Positions 15,296 to 21,702 of a stretch of DNA of 64,000 bases are shown here, piece by piece. The stretch covers positions 45,067 to 109,066 of the forward strand of contig JABJKE010000028.1 in assembly GCA_018660505.1 (NCBI GenBank), read 5' to 3'. The notes under the pieces are model-generated. The model was not told the DNA's origin. It saw only the letters and a list, made by a program, of their open reading frames with translations, and searched no databases. Within the stretch, counting starts at the first letter, position 1. Every line of letters starts with the position of its first letter. The translations under genes and the position numbers were made by a program. The stretch comes from Rhodobiaceae bacterium (GTDB taxonomy: Bacteria > Pseudomonadota > Alphaproteobacteria > RS24).

Positions 15296-16462
15296 ATGTC
15301 TGTATGCATCGTCGGCTGGGGCCACACGAAATTCGGAAAATTAGAAGACCAAGGTTTGGAAGACTTACTCGTCGCGGCCGCCAATGAGGCCATGGCGGAT
15401 GCGGGCGTGGGGGCCGAAGATATTGATGCGATTTATGTCGCCACGTTTAACGCGGGCATGTCGGAGCAAGATTTTATTTCTTCGCTGGCTTTGCAAGTTT
15501 CAGATGCGTTTCGTTTCACCCCTTCCACGCGGGTAGAAAATGCCTGTGGCTCGGGTTCGGCGGCTGTGTTTCAGGCAGCCAATGCCATTGAAGCGGGGCG
15601 CGCGCGCCGCGTGCTGGCCATCGGGGTGGAGAAAATGACCCATCTATCGAGCGGCGACGTGGGGCGTTGCCTATCGCGGGCCAGCTATATGCCAGAAGAG
15701 GGCGACCAAGGGCTCACTTTCCCGGGTATTTTTGGCGTCGTGGCAGGAAAATATTTCCAAAAATATGGCGACCAAAGCGATGCTTTGGCGCAAATCGCGG
15801 CCAAAAACCATAAAAATGGTTCGGTAAATCCGTTGGCGCATATGCAAAAAGATTTCGGTTTCGATTTCTGCCGCGCGGAGAGCGAGAAAAACCCAATCGT
15901 GGCCGGCCCTTTAAAGCGCACCGATTGCTCGATGATTTCTGACGGCGCGGCGGCCATTATTTTGACCGATGAAGACACCGCCCAAAGCCATGACAAAGCC
16001 ATCGCCTTTCGCGCCCGCACGCAAGCCAATGATTTCTTGCCGATGAGCAAACGCGATGTCACCGCCTTTGACGGTCCCAAAACAGCTTGGGCCAAAGGGC
16101 TCGAAGAAGCGGGCGTGGCGTTGACCGATTTGTCTTTGGTGGAGACGCATGATTGCTTCACCATTGCCGAGCTCATTCAATATGAAGCCATGGGTCTGGC
16201 CGCGCCAGGCAAAGGGGCCGAGGTTCTGGCCGATGGCACGGTTTATAAAGACGGCAAATTGCCGGTTAACCCATCGGGGGGACTGAAAGCCAAAGGCCAT
16301 CCAGTGGGGGCCACGGGCGTCTCTATGCATGTGATGGCGGCGCGTCAATTGATGAATGAGGCCGATGAAATGCAAGTCAAAGACGCCAAATTGGCGGGCA
16401 TTTTTAATATGGGCGGTGCGGCCGTTGCCAATTATCTGTCTATTCTTGAGCGGGTAAAATAA
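15296..16462 (+). CDS. Thiolase-superfamily acetyl-CoA acyltransferase (SCP-x-like)
   Basis: This 388-residue protein is a thiolase of the sterol-carrier-protein-x type. The nucleophilic cysteine lies in VENACGSGSAA (C84). The second conserved histidine is in ETHDCFTIAEL, and the glycine-rich PSGGLKAKGHPVGATG motif near the C-terminus replaces the GGAIALGHP of classical FadA thiolases. These enzymes cleave or form the carbon-carbon bond in 3-ketoacyl-CoA thioesters. Some SCP-x members act on branched or unusual substrates and some are not catalytic alone; no small DUF35 partner gene, often paired with such thiolases, is seen here. The start follows GAGGAG. A strong bidirectional hairpin follows the gene. 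Confidence 0.88.
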   Translation: MSVCIVGWGHTKFGKLEDQGLEDLLVAAANEAMADAGVGAEDIDAIYVATFNAGMSEQDFISSLALQVSDAFRFTPSTRVENACGSGSAAVFQAANAIEAGRARRVLAIGVEKMTHLSSGDVGRCLSRASYMPEEGDQGLTFPGIFGVVAGKYFQKYGDQSDALAQIAAKNHKNGSVNPLAHMQKDFGFDFCRAESEKNPIVAGPLKRTDCSMISDGAAAIILTDEDTAQSHDKAIAFRARTQANDFLPMSKRDVTAFDGPKTAWAKGLEEAGVALTDLSLVETHDCFTIAELIQYEAMGLAAPGKGAEVLADGTVYKDGKLPVNPSGGLKAKGHPVGATGVSMHVMAARQLMNEADEMQVKDAKLAGIFNMGGAAVANYLSILERVK

Positions 16463-16499
16463 GCCGCGCGATATAGAGAAAATATAACGGGCAAAATAA

Positions 16500-16527
16500 A
16501 AGGGCCGCTTCGAAAGAAGCGGCCCTT
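16500..16527. terminator. Bidirectional intrinsic terminator
   Basis: A perfect 12-bp stem (AAGGGCCGCTTC) closes a GAAA tetraloop between the convergent thiolase and cytochrome c genes. T-rich sequence follows on the plus side, and TTATTTTG on the minus side, so it can serve both. Confidence 0.85.
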
Positions 16528-16559
16528 ATTCATTCCACATTTATCCCACAACGCGCGGG

Positions 16560-16937
16560 TTACTGGCTGGCTTGTTTTAAATAGGCGATGACATTATCGC
16601 GGTCGGTTTCTTTGCGTAGGCCGGCAAAAGACATCCGTGTGCCTTTCACCACTTTGCGGGGCGCGGCGAGATAGGCGGCTAGGTTTTCTTCCGTCCAGAC
16701 TTTCTGCTCGCCCGCATAGGCAATCATGCCTTTGGAATATTTATAGCCGTCGATAGAGGCAATCTCGCGCCCGATAATGGCGTTCAATTGGGGGCCAACG
16801 CGGTTTTTCGCTTTTGGGCCCACCATGTGGCAAGAGACACATTTTCGATAGGTTTTGGCGCCTTTTTCCGCATCGCCTGCTTGGGCCGCAGGGCTGAAAA
16901 AAATCACTGTCATAAGGGTTAGCAAGAGGGCACGCAT
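16560..16937 (-). CDS. Small class I cytochrome c (c2/c550-like)
   Basis: The 125-residue protein has a signal peptide (MRALLLTLMTVIFFSPAAQA) and a single haem-binding CVSCH motif shortly after the cleavage site. The methionine ligand is probably in GTRMSFAGL near the C-terminus. This is the size and layout of soluble periplasmic class I cytochromes that shuttle electrons between the bc1 complex and oxidases or dehydrogenases. The track start at 17036 is too far upstream; the ATG at 16937 gives a proper signal sequence and follows AAAGGAGATAT. It overlaps nothing and ends at a shared terminator hairpin. Cytochrome c2 and the c552/c556 types cannot be separated by eye. Confidence 0.9.
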   Translation of the reverse strand: MRALLLTLMTVIFFSPAAQAGDAEKGAKTYRKCVSCHMVGPKAKNRVGPQLNAIIGREIASIDGYKYSKGMIAYAGEQKVWTEENLAAYLAAPRKVVKGTRMSFAGLRKETDRDNVIAYLKQASQ

Positions 16938-17020
16938 TTGATATCTCCTTTGAACGTTATGGCAAGGATATAGGGCGTTTAGGGGCGCGTGCCAAGCGCC
17001 ATGCTGTCGCAAGCAAAACC

Positions 17021-17650
17021 TTATGGCACCAGCCAAGACTGCGTGTCTTGGGTGAAATCAAACAAAGCGCGGCGATGGCCACGCGCCGCTAAATATAGCC
17101 ATTCCATGGTTTCGACATGGGCCCGAACTGGCACGAAATGGGCTTCGCCGTCCTGCGTTGTGGCGGCGTCAAAACGGACCTCTTGCGGCGTATCAATGGG
17201 GCTGCCCGGCCCTTGGGTCACTTGATAGCACTCGCGGCTCATTGGCCGCGTGGCCTGCCAAGCGGCGTCATAGTCGGGGCCGCGAAGCATCTCGAAGCGC
17301 ACGCCCAAGCGCAATTGAATTTTCGTGCCCGCGTCATAAAAATGTATGGCGCCTTTTGGGTTGGCTTGTAATTCGGCTATTTTTCCTGACCGCGTATCGG
17401 TGTGAAAGCGCAAATGGCGGGCTTTTGTATCGCAGCCGCGCAAGACCAGGGTGCGAATCGTGGGGCTGCCACTGGCGGTTATCGTCGCGACACTGGGGGT
17501 ATGAAAAGCGGCTTTTCTATCTTTGACACCACGTTCCAACATCGACCAGCCATAGGCGCAAGAGGCCGCTAAATCGTCATAGCAAGACAAGATGGGCGGG
17601 CCGCCGCTTTTTGATTTTTGGGGCTTTTGGTCAAATTCAATATCACTCAT
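17021..17650 (-). CDS. Pyridoxamine 5'-phosphate oxidase-fold flavoprotein
   Basis: The protein of about 209 residues has the split-barrel FMN-binding fold of the pyridoxamine phosphate oxidase family. It shows AFHTPSVATI, PTIRTLVLRGCD, RFHTDTRSGKIAELQANP and an AHFVPVRAHVETMEWLYL block near the end. The pattern is close to the alphaproteobacterial PNPOx-like proteins annotated as general stress or flavin proteins rather than PdxH itself, because the C-terminal PNPOx dimerisation motif is different. I moved the start to the ATG at 17650. The gene lies 83 nt upstream of cytochrome c in the same direction. Substrate unknown; it could be an FMN-dependent oxidoreductase. Confidence 0.72.
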   Translation of the reverse strand: MSDIEFDQKPQKSKSGGPPILSCYDDLAASCAYGWSMLERGVKDRKAAFHTPSVATITASGSPTIRTLVLRGCDTKARHLRFHTDTRSGKIAELQANPKGAIHFYDAGTKIQLRLGVRFEMLRGPDYDAAWQATRPMSRECYQVTQGPGSPIDTPQEVRFDAATTQDGEAHFVPVRAHVETMEWLYLAARGHRRALFDFTQDTQSWLVP

Positions 17651-17808
17651 GGAGCCCAATATAGAGCAGTCTTTGCTGGTGTCCAATGGCAATGAAACGG
17701 GCGGGCAGGGTTTGAAATTGTCATAAATTCGCGATAAATTGATGGTGGCTTTTTCACCCGCATCAGCGCACCATGCGGAAATAAATCAAATAAGTTGAGG
17801 AGAGTCTA

Positions 17809-18312
17809 ATGAACAAGCTTTTGGTGGCCACCGCATTTGTTGCCTTTGTCGCATTTTCGAGCGCGCCCGCCTTGGCGCAAAACTATGTCGGCGTGAGCAC
17901 AGGGTTCACGTCTTACGAAGACACAGGCGCCGATATCGATAGCCAAGGCTTATCGTTTTTTGCGGGCGGCCAATTTGACCCTCTGGTGGCAGTTGAATTT
18001 AGCTACACGTCGCTTGCCGACGTCGATACCAATGGACGCAAAACGCAAGCCTCTGTCTTGGCGCTTTCGGGCGTTTTACGCTCTCCGGGCGAGGGCTTCG
18101 AGCCGTTTTTACGCCTCGGTGTAGCCCGCGCAGATGGCAAAGTAACCGGTGATAATGATGCTTATGACGAAGAAAAAAGTGGCGTCATTTTTGGTTTTGG
18201 TGCGGATTTTACGCTGAATTATAATTCATCCTTGCGCTTTGAATATGTCGAGACCGATCTCGACGGCGCGAAAACCGACCAATTGAGCTTTGGCACGATT
18301 TACCGCTTTTAG
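17809..18312 (+). CDS. Small outer-membrane beta-barrel protein (porin-like)
   Basis: The 167-residue protein has a clear signal peptide cleaved after APALA. The mature part alternates hydrophobic and polar residues as a small, probably eight-stranded barrel, with strands such as NYVGVSTGFTSY, FGFGADFTLNY and SLRFEYVETDL. It ends in phenylalanine (LSFGTIYRF), the usual outer-membrane assembly signal. It resembles OmpA-like or Omp25/OmpW-type barrels that lack a peptidoglycan-binding domain. The start follows GAGGAG. It lies alone between the divergent PNPOx-like gene and tRNA-Arg. No specific ligand can be inferred. Confidence 0.8.
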   Translation: MNKLLVATAFVAFVAFSSAPALAQNYVGVSTGFTSYEDTGADIDSQGLSFFAGGQFDPLVAVEFSYTSLADVDTNGRKTQASVLALSGVLRSPGEGFEPFLRLGVARADGKVTGDNDAYDEEKSGVIFGFGADFTLNYNSSLRFEYVETDLDGAKTDQLSFGTIYRF

Positions 18313-18326
18313 GCCAGCGGCTTGGG

Positions 18327-18403
18327 TGGTGATCCCGGGTAGATTCGAACTACCGGCCCCCAGATTAGGAATCTGGTGCTCTATCCGACTGAGCTACGGG
18401 ACC
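18327..18403 (-). tRNA. tRNA-Arg (anticodon CCT)
   Basis: A 77-nt tRNA folds on the minus strand. The acceptor GGTCCCG pairs with CGGGATC (one G-T pair) and CCA is encoded. The D arm is GCTC/GAGC, and the anticodon stem CCAGA/TCTGG with loop TTCCTAA gives anticodon CCT, reading AGG. The T arm contains TTCGAAT. Confidence 0.96.
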
Positions 18404-18458
18404 ACTTTTTCAAAATAGCCCCGCCAGCGCGCTTCCACAAGCCTTGCGATGGTTTGCC

Positions 18459-19352
18459 CTAAATCAAGCCCGCCTGATGCGGGTCGCCATTGGTTTTGGC
18501 AATCAGCGAGCCGCGCAGTTTTTGCAAGGCCTCATGTTCAATCTGGCGCACGCGCTCTTTCGAAATGCCCAGTTTTTTACCCAAGCTTTCCAGCGTTACC
18601 GTGGTTTCGCTCAACCGGCGCGACCGGATGATAATCACTTCGCGCTCGTTTAAATCTTCCATCGCCTCGCCAATCCAAGTGGCGCGCTGTTGGCTATCCA
18701 GCTTGTCTGAGACTTCCGTGTCTGGCAGGTCGCGCTCGCACACCAGCAGCTCTTGCCATTCGGTCGCGCCGCCATCGTCGGAGCGGTCGGAAATAGTGGC
18801 GTTCAACGAACGGTCGCTGCCTTCCATGCGGCCTTCCATGTTCAGCACATCTTCCATCCGCACGCCCAATTCATTGGCCACATAGGTGCGGCTTTCATGG
18901 GTCATATTGGCGCCAATATCGTTAATGCGCGCGCGCAAGCGACGCATATTAAAGAATAAAGATTTTTGCGCCGCCGTGGTGCCCGTGCGCACAATCGACC
19001 AATTGCGTAACACATAATCTTGTATGGACGAGCGGATCCACCAGCCGGCATAGGTGGAAAAACGCACTTCGCGGTCTGGGTCAAAACGATTGGCTGCTTG
19101 CATCAGGCCGATATTGCCTTCTTGCACCAGATCGCCCATCGGCAGACCGTAATTGCGAAACTTTGCAGCAATTGCCACCACCAAACGCACATGCGCGGCG
19201 GTTAGCTCGTGCAGCGCGTTCTCATCGCTTTTGTCGCGCCAACTGCGGGCCAAATACTGTTCATGCTCCAGCTCGAGCATAGGCAGTTTCATGGCCTTTT
19301 TGATGAATTTGCGTCCAGCCTGAACGGTTTCTTGTGTGTCTAAATGCGCCAT
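18459..19352 (-). CDS. rpoH: Heat-shock sigma factor RpoH (sigma-32)
   Basis: The 297-residue protein is a sigma-70 family factor without region 1.1. Region 2 shows GDLVQEGNIGLMQAANRFDP and FSTYAGWWIRSSIQDYVLRNW. The RpoH-specific box follows as TTAAQKSLFFNMRRLR, and region 4 has LGISKERVRQIEHEAL as the DNA-binding helix-turn-helix. These identify sigma-32, which directs transcription of chaperone and protease genes after heat shock. It lies directly downstream of carD in the same direction, an arrangement common in alphaproteobacteria. The start ATG follows a TAGGAGATAC ribosome-binding region. Alphaproteobacteria often have two RpoH paralogues; I cannot tell which this is. Confidence 0.95.
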   Translation of the reverse strand: MAHLDTQETVQAGRKFIKKAMKLPMLELEHEQYLARSWRDKSDENALHELTAAHVRLVVAIAAKFRNYGLPMGDLVQEGNIGLMQAANRFDPDREVRFSTYAGWWIRSSIQDYVLRNWSIVRTGTTAAQKSLFFNMRRLRARINDIGANMTHESRTYVANELGVRMEDVLNMEGRMEGSDRSLNATISDRSDDGGATEWQELLVCERDLPDTEVSDKLDSQQRATWIGEAMEDLNEREVIIIRSRRLSETTVTLESLGKKLGISKERVRQIEHEALQKLRGSLIAKTNGDPHQAGLI

Positions 19353-19429
19353 AATATGTATCTCCTATTAAAGATACGCAAAGGCGGCTCATTTGGTTCA
19401 CTGAAAACGTAATTTTTAAAAAAGCGCCT

Positions 19430-20230
19430 TTAAGCTGGGTCGACCCCGGGCTGGCGCCTGGCGCCGCCGGTGGTTTTCGCCAAAATACCTTCGAGCTTAA
19501 TAATCGCCTCATCATCGGTGGTTTTTTCTACCGTGGCCACTTCGCGCGCCATACGCTCAATGGCTTTTTCGTAAAGCTGACGCTCTGAATAAGACTGCTC
19601 TGGCTGGTTTTCATTGCGGAATAAATCGCGCACCACTTCGGTGATGGCCACTAAATCGCCCGAATTAATTTTCGCTTCATATTCTTGGGCCCGTCGGCTC
19701 CACATGGTGCGTTTCACGCGGGCGCGCCCTTTCAAGGTTTTGATGGCGCTGTCCATTATTTTGGCATCGGCCAATTTGCGCATACCAATTTCTTTGGCTT
19801 TGGCCAGCGGCACGCGCAGAACCATTTTTTCTTTGTCGAAGCTTACGACAAACAGGTCGAGGCTCATGCCAGCGATTTCTTGCACGGCAATCTCGGTAAT
19901 TTGCCCGACGCCATGGGCTGGATAGACCACAAATTCGTTTACTTTAAACCCTAGCGCCGAGTGACGCGGCGCTTCTGGCTTGCTTGGTTTCTTTTTCGCA
20001 GCCGTTTTGGGGGGCGATTTTTTGACGGCGGCTTTTGCGGCCGGCTTCTTAGTGGTTTTGGGAGCCGCTTTTGCAGCCGCCTTTGGGGCGGCTTTTTTCG
20101 CGGCGGGCTTTTTAGCGGCGGTTTTCTTCGCTGGCGCTTTTTTGGCTGCAGGTTTTGCGGCCGCAGGCTTTTTCGCTTGTGATTTCTTCGCCGTAGGTTT
20201 TTTCGTCGCCGTTTTTTTCGCAGTGGCCAT
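19430..20230 (-). CDS. carD: CarD/CdnL-family RNA polymerase-binding regulator with histone H1-like N-terminal tail
   Basis: The C-terminal 160 residues are a CarD_TRCF/CdnL domain: FKVNEFVVYPAHGVGQITEI begins the RNA-polymerase-interacting Tudor-like fold, and the helical part contains GRARVKRTMWSRRAQEY. Such proteins bind the beta subunit of RNA polymerase and stabilise open promoter complexes, often at rRNA genes. The N-terminal 95 or so residues are a low-complexity lysine/alanine/proline tail (repeats of AKKPA and KKTAAKK), like histone H1 or AlgP, predicted disordered and able to bind DNA or RNA. I use the ATG at 20230, which follows GGAGACC. A promoter and a terminator-like hairpin lie just upstream. 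It precedes rpoH. Confidence 0.92.
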   Translation of the reverse strand: MATAKKTATKKPTAKKSQAKKPAAAKPAAKKAPAKKTAAKKPAAKKAAPKAAAKAAPKTTKKPAAKAAVKKSPPKTAAKKKPSKPEAPRHSALGFKVNEFVVYPAHGVGQITEIAVQEIAGMSLDLFVVSFDKEKMVLRVPLAKAKEIGMRKLADAKIMDSAIKTLKGRARVKRTMWSRRAQEYEAKINSGDLVAITEVVRDLFRNENQPEQSYSERQLYEKAIERMAREVATVEKTTDDEAIIKLEGILAKTTGGARRQPGVDPA

Positions 20231-20246
20231 GAAGGTCTCCAAATGC

Positions 20247-20273
20247 AAAAAGGCCCCGAAACGGTGCCTTTTG
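20247..20273 (-). terminator. Terminator-like hairpin in the carD leader (possible attenuator)
   Basis: Read on the minus strand, AAAAGGCACCG-TTT-CGGGGCCTTTTT forms a stem of ten pairs with one A-G mismatch, followed by a U tract. It lies about 90 nt past the fdxA stop, downstream of the carD promoter candidate and only 16 nt before the carD start, so it may end fdxA transcripts and also limit carD expression. Confidence 0.65.
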
Positions 20274-20295
20274 TGGGATTAAATGTCTGACGAGG

Positions 20296-20324
20296 AGTAT
20301 ATCACAAAACCGCATGATTTCCAA
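20296..20324 (-). promoter_or_regulatory. Candidate carD promoter
   Basis: On the minus strand, TTGGAA and TATACT are separated by exactly 17 bp. Transcription would start near 20289, giving a 60-nt leader that contains the hairpin at 20247-20273. Confidence 0.6.
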
Positions 20325-20357
20325 GGGCTTGGCTGATTTCGACCGATTTACACCGGG

Positions 20358-20696
20358 TTAATCGCCCGCCCCTGGGGCTTCGCTGAAATCGGTAGCGAAT
20401 TTATTGGGTTTGTTCAACCAATCATCGGCATCGCTTGGCGCGTCTTTGCGCAGGGTGATATTGGGCCAAATATCGGCGTATTTCGTATTCACTTCGAGCC
20501 ATTTCTCCAAGCCCGATTCGGTGTCGGCCTTAATGGCGTCGGCCGGGCATTCGGGTTCGCATACGCCGCAATCAATGCATTCGTCGGGGTGGATGACGAG
20601 CATATTCTCGCCTTCATAAAAGCAATCGACCGGGCAGACTTCCACGCAGTCGGTATATTTACATTTAATGCAATCTTCCGTGACGATATAGGTCAT
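20358..20696 (-). CDS. fdxA: Seven-iron ferredoxin FdxA
   Basis: The 112-residue protein starts with [25 protein letters not shown], in which the cysteine spacing supports a [3Fe-4S] cluster, and continues with [16 protein letters not shown] for a [4Fe-4S] cluster. The C-terminal extension (about 50 residues, ending [11 protein letters not shown]) is typical of Azotobacter-type FdI/FdxA in proteobacteria. Such ferredoxins transfer single electrons in the cytoplasm; their partners in alphaproteobacteria are mostly unknown. The gene lies upstream of carD in the same direction. Its short upstream region consists largely of three copies of a 16-bp repeat. Confidence 0.95.
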   Translation of the reverse strand: MTYIVTEDCIKCKYTDCVEVCPVDCFYEGENMLVIHPDECIDCGVCEPECPADAIKADTESGLEKWLEVNTKYADIWPNITLRKDAPSDADDWLNKPNKFATDFSEAPGAGD

Positions 20697-20709
20697 GTCA
20701 TTTCCTATG

Positions 20710-20757
20710 AAAAACGGGTCCTGATAAAAACGGGTCCTAATAAAAACGGGTCTTAAG
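20710..20757. repeat. Three tandem copies of a 16-bp repeat upstream of fdxA
   Basis: The unit AAAAACGGGTCCTGAT occurs at 20710-20725, 20726-20741 (one change) and 20742-20757 (several changes at the end). It fills most of the gap between the TerB-like gene and fdxA, and the last copy contains the TerB-like stop codon. It may be replication slippage or a binding site. Confidence 0.85.
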
Positions 20758-21205
20758 ACCGCAACTGACTTTGCGCATTTTTGCGCGCTTGGCCAGCTTG
20801 TTGGTCGGTGATGTGTATAAGCCCTGCGACGCGACGAAGCAAGTTCGCTTCAAAATCATCTACCACGCCATCGCTTAAGACGATTTGCCACAAAAGCTCG
20901 AGCAACATAATTTTATGCGCTTCGCCAAAATGTTTGTTGATGCGCACGGTAAATTGAAATAAATCGCTGGCTTCATCGGCGGCCGCCTTGGCTTCTTCGA
21001 TCAACGTGGCGGCGGCTGCCTCGTCGAGGCCGAAATGAGGCCCGACGAGCCGGGCGATGAGTTTTTCTTCGCCGTCATCCATATGGCCATCGATTTGCGC
21101 GGCGCGCACCAAAAGGGCAGCGGCGGCAATGTGCAAAGCATCCGAACGCGGCGGCGCACTGGTGGCGACGGGTTCCGCAAACATGGTTTTCAATTTATCT
21201 AACAT
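20753..21205 (-). CDS. TerB-domain protein
   Basis: The 150-residue protein is all-helical. Its paired acidic repeats, [14 protein letters not shown] and [16 protein letters not shown], match the TerB (tellurite resistance) domain family, whose members carry conserved metal-binding acidic residues. [13 protein letters not shown] is a further family block. In alphaproteobacteria a lone TerB-like gene of this size is common and is not evidence of tellurite resistance; no other ter genes are nearby. It lies between the S4-domain gene and fdxA within a cluster otherwise well conserved in the class, reading in the same direction. The role is unknown. Its 3' end runs into the tandem repeat array upstream of fdxA. 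Confidence 0.72.
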   Translation of the reverse strand: MLDKLKTMFAEPVATSAPPRSDALHIAAAALLVRAAQIDGHMDDGEEKLIARLVGPHFGLDEAAAATLIEEAKAAADEASDLFQFTVRINKHFGEAHKIMLLELLWQIVLSDGVVDDFEANLLRRVAGLIHITDQQAGQARKNAQSQLRS

Positions 21206-21294
21206 GGCGCCCTCTTCTCTAAACTCTCACGAAGGTGTTACCTAACGCGGCACGCACGGCTATGCAATGTCTGTTTTGGTCGCATGGGGGCGGC

Positions 21295-21702
21295 TTACCC
21301 CAGCTCGTCGCGGTTGGTAAAAGCATCTAATTCGCGGCGTTGTTTCTTGGTGGGTCGGCCCGCGCCATAGTCGCGCGACGCCACTTTCTCTTCCTTGGGT
21401 TTGGGTTGGGGCGGGTCGCGGTCGATATAGAGCGCTTGCGCTTCCACCGCAGGCCCGCGGCGCACGCTTAACGTCACCACCTCGATGAGGCGAACATGGT
21501 TATGGAGCGGAAACGTAAGCACATCGCCAACTTTCACATTGGCGGAAGCGCGGGTTTGTTTGACGCCATTGACGCGCACATTGCCCGCGGCGGCTAATTT
21601 GGTGGCTAGCGTTCGGGTTTTGAAAAACCGCGCATGCCAGAGCCATTTATCGACCCGCATGGCCTTGGGCGGCGGCTTGTTCGCCAGGCTATTCATTGCC
21701 AC
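21295..21702 (-). CDS. S4-domain RNA-binding protein, Hsp15-like
   Basis: The 135-residue protein begins with an S4 RNA-binding domain: MRVDKWLWHARFFKTRTLATKLAAAGNVRVNG (partly quoted motif) is the characteristic opening, followed by VKVGDVLTFPL. A basic C-terminal tail (RPTKKQRREL) follows. This is the layout of Hsp15/HslR, which rescues stalled 50S subunits carrying peptidyl-tRNA in enterobacteria; whether the alphaproteobacterial version does the same is not established. Its start overlaps the stop of the helicase gene by 14 nt, so the two are co-translated. It fits the class-typical order helicase, S4 protein, fdxA, carD, rpoH. Confidence 0.87.
   Translation of the reverse strand: MAMNSLANKPPPKAMRVDKWLWHARFFKTRTLATKLAAAGNVRVNGVKQTRASANVKVGDVLTFPLHNHVRLIEVVTLSVRRGPAVEAQALYIDRDPPQPKPKEEKVASRDYGAGRPTKKQRRELDAFTNRDELG

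Noticed and set aside
19961-20282. Plus-strand ORFs rich in F, G and R or A and F over the carD tail
   Set aside because: They are antisense to the lysine/alanine repeats of carD and have no independent support.
20710-20757. CRISPR-like array at the triple 16-bp repeat
   Set aside because: The units are directly tandem with no spacers, and no cas genes are present.
20753-21205. Tellurite resistance locus
   Set aside because: Only a single TerB-like domain is present; terZ, terC, terD and others are absent.
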